From Paenibacillus sp. MMS20-IR301 (GTDB taxonomy: Bacteria; Bacillota; Bacilli; Paenibacillales; Paenibacillaceae), in NCBI RefSeq assembly GCF_032302195.1, contig NZ_CP135275.1, positions 1,736,001-1,800,000 of the forward strand: 64,000 nucleotides of DNA, written 5' to 3'. Both the position numbers and the translations under genes were made by a program. Shown here one piece after another: positions 45,401 to 54,519 of this stretch (position 1 is its first letter; each line of letters begins with the position of its first letter). Under the pieces are notes generated by a model that did no database searches, was not told the DNA's origin, and was given only the letters and a program-made list of their open reading frames with translations.

Positions 45401-46236
45401 ATCGGACTCTGATTAAATTTCAATTCCAGCTTCGCCGGGGCAGACCCGGAAGTGTTATAACTGCTTCCCGGAACAATGGCTCCAGGCGTGACTGTGCCAT
45501 CCAGATTCACTCCAAGCTCGCGCACTACAATGGTACTCGTATCCAGTGACAAACCTGCTGGAATGACATCGGTGACGGCAGCATTGCCTACACTTTCCAA
45601 GGCCTTGTTTACATCGACTGTCCAGTTGATTTGCTTCGGATTGTAGAATTGAGGTGCTGGAGTTCCTTTCTTCTCTACGGTCGAACTGACGTTAGGCTTG
45701 AATTGTAGTTCAATCACCTGGGTGCCGCCATGGATAGGAAACTCCACAAGCTGTTTCGTAGACCCGGATATTTTTTTAGAACTAAGCAGTGAGCGTACAG
45801 TGAAAGTGCCGCTTACTTGATCGTACTGTTCAATAAATTCATTGAACGTAAAGACCACATGATTGCTGTCTTTATTGACATGGTACGTACCGACCGCTTC
45901 ACTCCCAAATAGAAGCTCTCCATCTAAATCGTTATAGAGCTCGAATTGCCCCGGAAGATCAAATCCAAAAGTGGAGCCTGCTTTATACCCGTGCCCGTCA
46001 TATAATGACCAGTTGTAGTTTAATTCAGTGTGGGAATCCAGCTGATACACATTCCCGGTGACTGTCTCTGAGTAGTGGTCATCCGTATACACGGCAAGTG
46101 TTACACTTTGGATCAGATTTTCAGTAATATTACTGGGTTCTGCATAAGCGCTTTGTGTGAAAGATCCAAAGCTAGTGGTCCATTGGGTAACCATCAGGAT
46201 AAGAATGAGCCACAGGTTAATTTTTTTCACTTTCAT
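42424..46236 (-). CDS. LPXTG-anchored surface adhesin with collagen-binding-type and Cna-B domains
   Basis: The protein has 1270 residues. A signal peptide (cut after AYA, about 32) is followed by an N-terminal Ig-like ligand domain and five modules of about 140 residues of the Cna collagen-binding type (each opening with an I-W-x-I/V-x-x-N strand and a LTDTI-like strand). One SpaA/Cna-B domain (IEKIDA Lys, VIEKTSPAGY Glu for the isopeptide bond), a Thr/Pro/Ala repeat stalk, a cadherin-like domain (ITPDGKWKYTPDPGYTG) and the sorting signal LPQTGEE plus helix and basic tail complete it. Sortase would attach it to the cell wall. The binding target is unknown. AAGGAGGAAG precedes the ATG. Confidence 0.9.
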   Translation of the reverse strand: MKVKKINLWLILILMVTQWTTSFGSFTQSAYAEPSNITENLIQSVTLAVYTDDHYSETVTGNVYQLDSHTELNYNWSLYDGHGYKAGSTFGFDLPGQFELYNDLDGELLFGSEAVGTYHVNKDSNHVVFTFNEFIEQYDQVSGTFTVRSLLSSKKISGSTKQLVEFPIHGGTQVIELQFKPNVSSTVEKKGTPAPQFYNPKQINWTVDVNKALESVGNAAVTDVIPAGLSLDTSTIVVRELGVNLDGTVTPGAIVPGSSYNTSGSAPAKLELKFNQSPIIKAYRIEFTTDITASGEDAVSYENTAVFTGDGGLSKESKATVTAGRGKPLNKVTAGYDSATQTISWAIEFNYNEKLIPANDALLKDTVDLKQELIANSLMVYPVTIAADGTGVKDEQPLPDNKYTVTTSVVDGKNQFALKFKDDIHSAYRIEYKTKASERVFKNGNVTNEVIFGEHKESSSQNITQQILSKGNSNIHYLNKTVDWTITINKDSKTMNNLKVTDTFLNAGLKLVPGTLVIKPAGGGAAVVTEVVYTEHNPVTATDGFTIIFKAPIHEPYTITYTTQFNYDWLSEGEDRFVNQAVLEWLETGETDVRTITETSTFNPRAEVKNNGLKNGSYDALAKKITWNIGANYNMKSLAKAKLTDTISEGQIVDLDSVKVFKWVYGKNGNPDEDVNVNEEDYKVTLSGGKLEISFNKTINYAFYVTFKTSFAGQVIDLKEVNNTAVLYDGTARESADLNASVNIPNGGEYINKTGAQNGNKIDWTVYINRNQSVVKDAVLTDLPSANQILLTNTYHLYKTNVAANGTITPASEELVNGKDYTLKFLKDSDGKESFQLKFVSEISEAYILKYQSLIAAQNNEQVSNEVNLEGKNVKEVTKDSNSEITVKLSSGSGTGSGVRGTLSIEKIDASNHSKTLQGAEFDLFRIAGNEQIWINSGVTNVEGKLEFTKLLGGDYTVIEKTSPAGYVLDTTPHPVKINSTTGIELQITNKTTVVPTVAPTVSPSPTASPTLAPTVAPTVAPTIAPTATPTVAPTEAPTATPTVAPTATPTVAPTEAPTATPTIAPTATPTPAPTMAPTETPYVPSLPSSTPTPGVPGVVVTPGPTVTPAVTPTASPEPTVAPGVTPASSSPSSPQPTAVTTIEDVPIEGEIPLGGIPSIGDKPEHGTVVITPDGKWKYTPDPGYTGKDKFTIIINNNGEEQELEIEVVVDEVPKGTVDEPVQQEPANQSGLPGKLPQTGEEAPILIYAAGIGLILLGFILSRKFRESKK
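42985..43265 (-). repeat. Degenerate tandem repeat encoding the APT-rich stalk of the adhesin
   Basis: Short units encoding PTVAPT, PTATPTVAPTEA and variants repeat about 20 times in frame. They form an extended stalk between the Cna-B domain and the C-terminal domains. Such tracts can change length by slippage. The opposite strand has a long open frame (42698-43318) that is only a by-product of the repeat. Confidence 0.85.
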
Positions 46237-46433
46237 GAATGAATACTTCCTCCTTCTTGGTCATCGATTGGGTTTGACTTCATTGTCCGTTGTACAAGCA
46301 ATTTCTGGGATCATTGCATTGACAGCAGTTTAAGTTACTGTAAACTTGGCATATGAACAATATCTGAACAATGTCGGCAACCCAATTAATTACAACAAAG
46401 AATTCTATTCTTTATTGTGGAAATGAGCGCTTC

Positions 46434-49400
46434 ATGCAAAACGATAATTCAATCTTCCCGTACAAATATAAAGTTGCTGCATTGCTCGCATTGTTTATCC
46501 TATTGCTGCTAGGCTGCCGCTTAATCTGGTCCATGGTTAACAGCACACCGGATCACCCTCAGGTGTCCGAGGGGATTCTTGATATGCGCGGCTGGGATGT
46601 GGAGCAATCCCATTCCATCCCTTTACAAGGCGAATGGGAATTCTATCCGGATCAGCTGCTTGGACATAACGGATTCCCGGGTCGGAATGCTGGCTACATC
46701 CAGGTTCCGGGTGACTGGAGTAACAACCTGGAGGTATCAAAGCGCAGACCAGCCTTCGGATATGGAACCTACAGGCTGCGTATTCTTGTGGACCCGAAGG
46801 CTGAAGCTGCTTACGGATTCTGGATTCAGCGGATTCAATCCGCTTCAGAAGTCGAGATTAATGGTGAAATCACGGCGGTCTACGGCAGGGTTGCAACGGA
46901 AGCGTCTTTTTATCAACCTGTAACGAGGTCATATACGCCTAACTATACGGGGGGCCAGTCTGACGATGAGCTTGAGCTTGTTATCCGGGTAGCCAATTTC
47001 AGCCATCCGCCACAAGGCGGAATTGTGATGAATATCCGTTTTGGCTCACAGGAGGCCATTGCGAGGGAACGTTCGTTATCCATTGGGTTACAGCTGGTTA
47101 CTTTTATGATTCTGTTGCTTCACATGCTGTATGCCGGCATTCTATATTACTTCAACCGGAAGGAAAAAGCGCTTCTTACATTTCTGTTGCTTTTGGCGGT
47201 AGCCGCCCTTTCCATCATGTCTAATCATGATTCTCTATTGCTGCAATGGCTGCCGCTTAATGATATTTGGATGTTAAAGGTCAAAATGCTGGCCTATTTA
47301 TATATTCCCTTCTTAATGCTCATACTGGTCTGCCAGCTGACTGATTTGCAGGACCCGCTGAAACCACTTATGATTTTCTCCTCTGTACTTGGAATGGTTA
47401 CACTTTTTATATTAGGGTCTCCTCTGTTGCACATTTATAATTACATAGCCAGCGTCCTGCTCGTGCTGCTTTATGGGATATCTTATATATGGCTATTTAT
47501 TATTACTGGAAATCTGGTACTCCGCAGGTATAAATATTCATTATTTTTGCTGTTTACAGCTACTGCTATTTGTTCAAGCTTAGTCTGGGGATCGATTCAG
47601 ATAACCAGCAGGGATTCTGGTATCTATTATCCGTTTGATCTGATTGCCGCTCTTATAGGCTTCTCGACCTTCTGGTTTAAGAAATACTTTGAGAACACCA
47701 AAGATAATGCCGAATTGTACCGCAGGCTTAGTGAATCCAGCAAACGGAAAGATGAATTTTTGGCCAATACCGCACATGAACTGCGGACACCCTTGCATGG
47801 GATTATCAATCTGGCTCAATCTGTGCTGAGCAGTGACAGGCAGGGTGAGCACCAAATGCCGGTTAGAAACAATATGGGGCAGTTAATCTCAATCAGCCGC
47901 CGCATGTCCTATATTGTGAATAGTCTCTTAGACCTCTCACGTCTGCGGGACCATAGGCTCGCTATACAACCAGGGCCTGTGTCGATCCATTCAACTGCAG
48001 CCGGAGTAACTGATATGATGCAAAATCTGATACAAGATAAACCGGTTACGTTATCCGTAGATATTCCACCGGATCTTCCCTTAGCCTTCGCAGATGAGAA
48101 GCGGGTCATCCAAATATTGATTAATCTCTTAAATACTGCAGTCACATTCACAGAAAGCGGAGCAATTTCCATAACGGCCAAAGCTCTAGAGAAACACCTG
48201 CTTATCCAGATCAAATATAAGGGTTATGGTATAGCTGCTGCTGAACTGGACACGATTACCGGGGTCTATGAAATTGCCGGAGAAGAGAATTCAGGAATTG
48301 GGCTTGGGTTGATTATTAGCAGGCAACTGGTTGAATTACATGGCGGTTCATTTCAAATGAGTTCCACTTCGGGGGAAGGGAGCCTATTCAGCTTCACGCT
48401 TCCAGTAGCGGATACTTCAGCGGAGATCTCCCAGAATATGAACCTGATCAGCGGCGGGAATCAAGGAAGCAGCATGAATGCCATGGTTCAACATGCTTCC
48501 GGTGATAAGGGCTTTGAAGATCAGCTTGCTCAATTGCCAGAGCATAAACTTAATATTCTAGCCGTGGATGATCATCAAGTTAATTTGAAGGTTCTTGCCA
48601 GCATCCTGCCTGCAAGTCAATTCAGTATAACGATGGCTGGCAGCGGCCTTGAAGTATTGAACCTGCTGACGAACTCAGCACTGGAGTGGGATCTGCTGAT
48701 AGCTGATGTGATGATGCCCCAGATGTCGGGATACGAATTAACGCGCAGGATACGCAAGCGTTACTCACACTCTGAGTTGCCCATCCTGCTCTTGACTGCC
48801 CGTAATCAGATAGAAGATATTCATGCCGGATTCTCAGCCGGCGCCAATGATTATGTATCCAAGCCTGCTAATGCAATAGAACTGCAGTACCGGGTGTGGT
48901 CTCTGGCAACCCTCAAACGTTCAGTACATGAACGTCTGAGGATGGAGGCTGCCTATTTACAGGCACAGATCCGCCCGCAATTTATTATCAGCACACTTAA
49001 TGCTATTATGGCCCTAAGTATCACTGATATTGAGCAGATGCGTGACCTCAGCGAAGCATTTACTACGTACTTACGGATAAGCTTTGACACTGTTAACTCT
49101 GACCAGTGGATCATGCTCCGGGATGAGCTTGATTTAGTGCGTGCTTATCTTCATGTGGAGAATGCACTGTTGAGTGAACCCATTACTATTATATGGGAGA
49201 TCGGGGCTGATTTAAGCCTTCCTGTTCCTCCACTCCTCCTTCAGCCTTTTGTTGAAAATGCTGTGAATCACGGCCTTCGGGATCATAAGTCCGGACAGAA
49301 ATTGTATATACGCGTTGTGGATCAAAGCAGCTCGACCTTATTCCAAATACGCGATAATGGAGTTGGCATGGAGGACAGCCAGATCCATGAGCTGCTGAAC

Positions 49401-49553
49401 CTCGGCCGGCATGCAGAAGGTGCGGCAGGTATACCGAGCACGAACCGGCGGCTGCTTCAGCGTTATGGCCGTGGACTTACGATAACAAGTATTCCTGGAG
49501 AAGGCACTTCGGTTTCTTTTGAAATTCCGCAGCGACAAAAAATACGGCCATAG
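46434..49553 (+). CDS. Hybrid sensor kinase 1: jelly-roll 7TM sensor, HisKA, degenerate ATPase, receiver, second kinase module without its His
   Basis: The ATG at 46434 is preferred; one at 46371 has no ribosome site. The protein has 1039 residues. The order is N-terminal helix, extracellular jelly-roll (GEWEFYP, VPGDW, GYGTYRL), about seven helices, HisKA, ATPase 1, receiver, LytS-type dimerisation part and ATPase 2. HisKA keeps His448 in AHELRTPLHG. ATPase 1 has lost the Mg-binding Asn (Thr568 in NLLNTA) and the G1 Asp (Tyr595 in KYKGYG). The receiver is intact (Asp758). The LytS-type module has Gln849 where the phospho-His belongs (QIRPQF), while its ATPase 2 keeps FVENAVNHG and DNGVGM. 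It is the paralogue of the next gene, 14 bases away. Confidence 0.88.
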   Translation: MQNDNSIFPYKYKVAALLALFILLLLGCRLIWSMVNSTPDHPQVSEGILDMRGWDVEQSHSIPLQGEWEFYPDQLLGHNGFPGRNAGYIQVPGDWSNNLEVSKRRPAFGYGTYRLRILVDPKAEAAYGFWIQRIQSASEVEINGEITAVYGRVATEASFYQPVTRSYTPNYTGGQSDDELELVIRVANFSHPPQGGIVMNIRFGSQEAIARERSLSIGLQLVTFMILLLHMLYAGILYYFNRKEKALLTFLLLLAVAALSIMSNHDSLLLQWLPLNDIWMLKVKMLAYLYIPFLMLILVCQLTDLQDPLKPLMIFSSVLGMVTLFILGSPLLHIYNYIASVLLVLLYGISYIWLFIITGNLVLRRYKYSLFLLFTATAICSSLVWGSIQITSRDSGIYYPFDLIAALIGFSTFWFKKYFENTKDNAELYRRLSESSKRKDEFLANTAHELRTPLHGIINLAQSVLSSDRQGEHQMPVRNNMGQLISISRRMSYIVNSLLDLSRLRDHRLAIQPGPVSIHSTAAGVTDMMQNLIQDKPVTLSVDIPPDLPLAFADEKRVIQILINLLNTAVTFTESGAISITAKALEKHLLIQIKYKGYGIAAAELDTITGVYEIAGEENSGIGLGLIISRQLVELHGGSFQMSSTSGEGSLFSFTLPVADTSAEISQNMNLISGGNQGSSMNAMVQHASGDKGFEDQLAQLPEHKLNILAVDDHQVNLKVLASILPASQFSITMAGSGLEVLNLLTNSALEWDLLIADVMMPQMSGYELTRRIRKRYSHSELPILLLTARNQIEDIHAGFSAGANDYVSKPANAIELQYRVWSLATLKRSVHERLRMEAAYLQAQIRPQFIISTLNAIMALSITDIEQMRDLSEAFTTYLRISFDTVNSDQWIMLRDELDLVRAYLHVENALLSEPITIIWEIGADLSLPVPPLLLQPFVENAVNHGLRDHKSGQKLYIRVVDQSSSTLFQIRDNGVGMEDSQIHELLNLGRHAEGAAGIPSTNRRLLQRYGRGLTITSIPGEGTSVSFEIPQRQKIRP

Positions 49554-49567
49554 AAGGTATTTAAACT

Positions 49568-52500
49568 ATGAATAAAGAATCTGTAAAATACTATTTGAGA
49601 TATGTTGTACTAATCCTATTCTTTTTAATGCTATTCCTTAGCTTACAATGGGTATGGCAAATGAGGTTCATTACACCGGAGCAACCCAGAGCCGAGCAGG
49701 GTGTAATTGATTTTCGGGGATGGGATTTCAATCACTCCCATTCCCTCCTTCTGGACGGAGAATGGGCCTTCTATCCGAGTGAGTGGTTGACCCTGGACGA
49801 TATTCCGGGCGGTGCTGACACCAGCAGCCATACCATTCAGGTTCCCGGAAGCTGGAAAGAGGAAGTAGGATCTTCATTAGGATATGGCACATACCTACTG
49901 CGCATTCTGATTGATCAGCCGGTGGACCAGCCATATGTCTTCTGGATTCATCAGATTCAAGCTGCTTCAGAGATCGAAGTTAACGGGAAAGTCCTATACA
50001 CTATGGGAGATCCTGATGTTATTGAAGAACAATACAGACCGGAATCGGTTCCTTTTACGGTAAGCTATGATGCGTTGAACGGGAATGAGCTTATTGTAAT
50101 CATCCGGGCAGCCAATTTCGATCACGGAACAAAGGCCGGTATCTCCTACTCTATCCGCTTCGGGACTGAAGCTGCCGTTGATGCAGAACATAAGTATTCA
50201 ATGGCATTTCAATTCGGAATTATCCTTATATTTATGCTGCATGTGATCTATTCCGGTATACTGTTCATTATGTCCCGGGAGCGTGACTTATTGATTTTTA
50301 TGTTTCTGCTCATTTGTACCGTCCTGTCCGTTGCTTCCGATAATGATGCATTACTATTAAGTCTGCTGCCCCTCAATTATACGTGGGGCATCAAAATCAA
50401 ATTGTTAGCTTACTTATGGATGGTCTTCTTTAATCTGCTAATAACCTATAGTTTTAGCGGCTCCAAGGCTGAAGGGAAACTATTTAAAGCCTATCGGATG
50501 ATACTCTCCATTTATAGTCTTTATCTGTTGGCATTTCCTATTAAAGTGGTGCTGCTCTATGCAGATTGGATCTTCGGAGCCTTATATGTTGTTCCGGCCC
50601 TTTGGATGTTAATTATATATGTAAAAATGGTTTGCCTGCGAAAAAAAGATACAGGGTATCTATTGTTTTCCGCATGCGCCATGATCTCTGGAGTGCTATG
50701 GGGGTTTGCTGTGAATAGCGGAGAGAAAACGCTCCCGTTCTATCCGGTCGATATTCTTGCTGCCATCATAGGGTTTACGGCTTATTGGCTGAAGCAGTTT
50801 TTTCGTAAATCCCAGGAGAATCAGAAATTAACTCAAAAGTTGCTGGAAGATCATCGGGATAAAGATCAGTTCCTGGTTCAGACTTCGCATATTTTGAAAA
50901 ATCCGCTGGAGCATATTCTTCGGATCGCTCATTCACAATTTGCTGTGATTGATTATTCTACCGGCACAACTTCCAAAGATCATATCGGTTTGTTAATCCA
51001 GATTGGCAATCGTATGTCCCTTCTGCTTGATGATCTGCTCGACGCCCCTTTACTTGATGAGCAAGGAATACAGATGGATCTCAAAGATTTGGATATACGG
51101 AATGCCATTATGGATGTGATCAACATGCTCCAGTATCTAATAGAGGGCAAACCTGTAGAGATACAAGTTAATTGTCCTGCGACATTACCGTATGTTCATG
51201 CAGATGAGAAAAAATTGTCTCAAATCCTATACAACTTGCTGCATAACGCAATTAAGTATACAGAACAAGGTGAAATTATAATTGAGGCCGTTCCTGTAGG
51301 TGATCAGGTTAAGATTAGCATTAGGGATACAGGAATAGGAATGGATGAGGAAACGGCTGCCCGAATATTTAAGCCTTACGAACAGGGCAGCCAAATGATG
51401 GAGGGTGGTATTGGTCTGGGCCTAAGCATCAGCAAATGGTTAGCAGAGCTTCATCACAGTCAATTAACGGTGTATTCTAAGCCTAATGAAGGATCCACCT
51501 TTAGTTTTTCGTTAACCGCATCAGCCAATGGCATCATGCATCCTGAAGAATCTGAGATGATCATACATCCGGTTCATGGGTTAAACAGCCCTTTCCGCAG
51601 GAGCAGTCAGCATATTATTCTCACTGAAGATCATTCCGGGGCAGACACCGCAGGGCTTCCTAATGAAATGAACAGACCCCATATTCTGATTGTGATGGAT
51701 GATCCGGTTCAATTGAAGGTTCTGAATAGTATTCTCTCCGAAGATAATTATAGCCTGACTACAGTCTCCAGTACGCATGAAGTACTTGATCTGTTACGTT
51801 CTCAGTCCTGGGATTTGCTAATAGCAGATGTAAAATTGCCCCAGATGCCGGAAAATGAGCTTTTGGGACTGGTCAGGCAGCATTACAATGCTACGGAACT
51901 GCCTATTCTCCTGTTAATTTCCAGTTTAGCTTCAGAAGAAGTGTATAGGCAGTTTATAAGTAATGCTAATGACTATGTAACGAAGCCCATTGAGAGAGTG
52001 GAATTTAAATATAGAGTACAAGCCTTAATTTCGTTAAAACAATCGGTTGACCGAAGTATACGTATGGAAACAGCCTATTTGCAGGCTCAAATCAAGCCGC
52101 ATTTCCTGTTTAACACCATGAACTCCATAATGGCCCTTAGTGAATTTGACCTGGGACAGATGCGCAAGGTTACGAATGCATTTACCGATTACTTAAAGTA
52201 CAGTGTTGACTTCATGAATTCCAGTCAGCTGGTTAGTCTGGAGAATGAAATCTCTTTGGTAAAAGCCTATCTATTTATTGAAAAAATACGTTTTGAGGAC
52301 AGGTTATCTGTAATTTGGGATATTCAGCCGGATATTCAGTTCAAGCTTCCTCCGCTATCCATCCAGCCGCTGGTGGAGAATGCAGTGAGACATGGTTTAC
52401 TTAGCCGGACCAGAGGCGGAGAACTGATTATACGTATATATGAGACGGAAACTGCTGCATGCGTACAGATTATAGACAATGGAAAAGGAATTGCTGAAGC

Positions 52501-52675
52501 TGAAATTGAAGCCATCTTAAGCCCGGACCGGAATAACTCTGGCGGAATCGGTCTAAGAAATACTAACCGCCGTTTGATCCAGCGGTATGGTCACGGGCTT
52601 CGCCTTCAAAGTAAACTAGGGACAGGTACGACGGTCTCATTCTTAATTCCATTTAACAAAGAAGCCGATGCTTAA
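49568..52675 (+). CDS. Hybrid sensor kinase 2: same layout with different lost sites
   Basis: The protein has 1035 residues with the same order of domains as its upstream neighbour. The H-box of HisKA is degenerate (SHILKNPLEH: His441 kept, the following acid and Arg-Thr lost). ATPase 1 is intact (NLLHNAIKYT, RDTGIGM, GIGLGLSIS). The receiver keeps Asp754 and the KP lysine, but Ile replaces the conserved Thr/Ser (LLLISS). The LytS-type module is complete: His845 in QIKPHFLFN, PLVENAVRHG, DNGKGI, GGIGLRNTNRRL. The two proteins have lost mostly different functions, which points to joint action as a heterodimer. AGAAGGT precedes the ATG. Confidence 0.88.
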   Translation: MNKESVKYYLRYVVLILFFLMLFLSLQWVWQMRFITPEQPRAEQGVIDFRGWDFNHSHSLLLDGEWAFYPSEWLTLDDIPGGADTSSHTIQVPGSWKEEVGSSLGYGTYLLRILIDQPVDQPYVFWIHQIQAASEIEVNGKVLYTMGDPDVIEEQYRPESVPFTVSYDALNGNELIVIIRAANFDHGTKAGISYSIRFGTEAAVDAEHKYSMAFQFGIILIFMLHVIYSGILFIMSRERDLLIFMFLLICTVLSVASDNDALLLSLLPLNYTWGIKIKLLAYLWMVFFNLLITYSFSGSKAEGKLFKAYRMILSIYSLYLLAFPIKVVLLYADWIFGALYVVPALWMLIIYVKMVCLRKKDTGYLLFSACAMISGVLWGFAVNSGEKTLPFYPVDILAAIIGFTAYWLKQFFRKSQENQKLTQKLLEDHRDKDQFLVQTSHILKNPLEHILRIAHSQFAVIDYSTGTTSKDHIGLLIQIGNRMSLLLDDLLDAPLLDEQGIQMDLKDLDIRNAIMDVINMLQYLIEGKPVEIQVNCPATLPYVHADEKKLSQILYNLLHNAIKYTEQGEIIIEAVPVGDQVKISIRDTGIGMDEETAARIFKPYEQGSQMMEGGIGLGLSISKWLAELHHSQLTVYSKPNEGSTFSFSLTASANGIMHPEESEMIIHPVHGLNSPFRRSSQHIILTEDHSGADTAGLPNEMNRPHILIVMDDPVQLKVLNSILSEDNYSLTTVSSTHEVLDLLRSQSWDLLIADVKLPQMPENELLGLVRQHYNATELPILLLISSLASEEVYRQFISNANDYVTKPIERVEFKYRVQALISLKQSVDRSIRMETAYLQAQIKPHFLFNTMNSIMALSEFDLGQMRKVTNAFTDYLKYSVDFMNSSQLVSLENEISLVKAYLFIEKIRFEDRLSVIWDIQPDIQFKLPPLSIQPLVENAVRHGLLSRTRGGELIIRIYETETAACVQIIDNGKGIAEAEIEAILSPDRNNSGGIGLRNTNRRLIQRYGHGLRLQSKLGTGTTVSFLIPFNKEADA

Positions 52676-52696
52676 GCTGCATTGGCTTCTTTGTTA
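52656..52696 (+). terminator. Terminator overlapping the stop of kinase 2
   Basis: AACAAAGAAGCC pairs with GGCTTCTTTGTT; the TAA of the kinase gene lies in the apical part. The last codons of the gene thus form one arm of the hairpin. Confidence 0.75.
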
Positions 52697-52701
52697 AGAT
52701 C

Positions 52702-52748
52702 GCCTGTCCCAATCAGCCGTTTCGCAGATTTTGGGGCAGGCCTGAAAA
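52702..52748. repeat. Dispersed intergenic hairpin repeat, copy 1
   Basis: GCCTGtCCCAA...TTGGGGCAGGC with conserved loop-side AATCAGCCGT. It matches the copy at 61774 at 42 of 49 positions by my count. Both copies lie after a gene end in intergenic DNA. Confidence 0.7.
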
Positions 52749-52886
52749 AATTTAAAGATCAGGTACTCAACTTGTCCTCGCAGGAAGGAATTCCGAGTGG
52801 TCTTGCTTACAGGTTGTGGTCGGTAATTCTTCCTCTTTAGCCGTTCTACTAAGTTCCTGATGTTTGATTACAGATTCTCCTCATAC

Positions 52887-54383
52887 CTACCCCTGTGTTT
52901 TGTGAGAGATTGCCAATAATGTGTTATGAGCAAAGAAAAGAATGGCTGTTACGGACAAAAGTATAAAGGCTAGTGGTACAGCAAGCGACATGAAACCTAA
53001 AAAGAATTTGCCCCAGAAGTACCCAAAGAAAGATGGGAATATTGCTGAGAATACTATAGCAAAAGTAGAAACAATAGAAGTTATCCCGATTATTATAAAT
53101 CCCTTTACGGTAGGTAAGCCGAATTTATGAGAATTGGAAACTATTCTAGATACTCTTCTGATTATCAAAAATGTTAAAAGACAAATTGCAATAAACAAGA
53201 CAATACTCGCGGCTGACGTGATCGTGTCCAAAACTGCAAAGATGGAATCGCCAGGCATGGTCGGTTTGCCGCCATGAAGCAATACATTAATTCCTTTTGC
53301 AACGTCTGGGGCAAAAATGGATGAAGAGTTTGCAAGAACACTAATCGTAACCCCTTCGTCCGGAAGTATAATAACACGGGAGTTAAAACCAGGCACTTCG
53401 CCATCATGATGTATCATAGAACCATCTTCAGTTATCATCCATCCGGCGGCGTAATAAGACCCGTCAACCGCTTCAACGCTTGTATCCGGCGTTAATGCAC
53501 GTTTTACAAGGGCAGTCCAAAAATCTGAAATATAAGTTTTGCCTGAGAAAATATTAAGCCATCTGGATATGCCCTCGGAAGAGGCTAATATAAAGCCTGT
53601 TGATTTGCTACCATCGACCAAGGCAGCTGGCATGACTAAAGAGCGTGTTCCGAAAAACGCAGGTTTATGGCCTACAGCTAAATTGCCCGCAGCGTTTTCT
53701 TGAAAAAGCAGCGTATTTTCGTGTAAGCCTAATGGCTCAAGAATTTCTTCAGTCATAAACGTTGCAAAGCTTTTACCCGTAACAGTCTCTATTAGGTAGG
53801 CTAGTACATTGTAATTCGGAGAACCGTATTCGTATTGGCTCGATGGCTCAAAAGCCAGGTCAGCACCAACTAGCGCACGAACATTTTGTTCAAGAATATC
53901 CTCAGAGTTTTCCATTACACTTAGTTTCAAATGCTTTTTGTTTGTGAGACCGCTTGTGTGATATAAAAAGTTGGCAATTGTAACTTGAGAACCGCTATAT
54001 TCCTGTCCGTTTAGGCGGAAGTTAAGCCATGGTATATACTTTGTTATAGGTTCATTAATGTCTATTTCGCCACGTTCGTCCAGGAACATTATTGCAAATC
54101 CTGTGTAGGATTTACTAACTGAGCCTAGAAAAAAAAATGTATTGGGGTCTACACTGGTCTTTTTACTTTTATCAGTGTAACCGTACGAGTAGAATTCCGT
54201 ACCACTTTTGGTTGTAACAGATGCCGAAATTCCTGGCGTATGGCTTGCTTTTGCACTATCCTCAGTGTAACTTTGAATCGTAGACTGACCATTCGCCGAT
54301 GCATTAAGGCTAGGAGTTAGGCATGCTGCCACCGCAATTAGTGTTAGTGTAATTGCTGCCATAAAGCGTTTAATTGTTTTCAT
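52887..54383 (-). CDS. Beta-lactamase-fold serine hydrolase with C-terminal membrane helices
   Basis: The protein has 498 residues with a signal peptide (cut near NASA, about 31). The class C/PBP-like domain has SVSKSYTG (Ser-x-x-Lys), YGSPNYN (Tyr-x-Asn) and HHDGEVPG (third motif His-x-Gly). About four hydrophobic segments follow from residue 375. Proteins of this build (Pbp4*/FmtA-like) act on D-amino-acid peptides or esters at the cell surface. AAGGAGAAAT precedes the ATG. It stands as a single gene. Confidence 0.87.
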   Translation of the reverse strand: MKTIKRFMAAITLTLIAVAACLTPSLNASANGQSTIQSYTEDSAKASHTPGISASVTTKSGTEFYSYGYTDKSKKTSVDPNTFFFLGSVSKSYTGFAIMFLDERGEIDINEPITKYIPWLNFRLNGQEYSGSQVTIANFLYHTSGLTNKKHLKLSVMENSEDILEQNVRALVGADLAFEPSSQYEYGSPNYNVLAYLIETVTGKSFATFMTEEILEPLGLHENTLLFQENAAGNLAVGHKPAFFGTRSLVMPAALVDGSKSTGFILASSEGISRWLNIFSGKTYISDFWTALVKRALTPDTSVEAVDGSYYAAGWMITEDGSMIHHDGEVPGFNSRVIILPDEGVTISVLANSSSIFAPDVAKGINVLLHGGKPTMPGDSIFAVLDTITSAASIVLFIAICLLTFLIIRRVSRIVSNSHKFGLPTVKGFIIIGITSIVSTFAIVFSAIFPSFFGYFWGKFFLGFMSLAVPLAFILLSVTAILFFAHNTLLAISHKTQG

Positions 54384-54519
54384 TTTTATTTCTCCTTATA
54401 AATATTTTTTTTACAATAGTTGTTTTAGCTCCCTCATTCACATTTGAGGCGCACCTAACCAGGCCCCTACCATATGTAAGGCGCCAAGAGAGGATATTAA
54501 ACTGAATTTACGAGTTATG

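Noticed and set aside
46371..46433. Upstream start for hybrid kinase 1
   Set aside because: There is no ribosome site before this ATG, and the extra 21 residues do not resemble the N-terminus of kinase 2.
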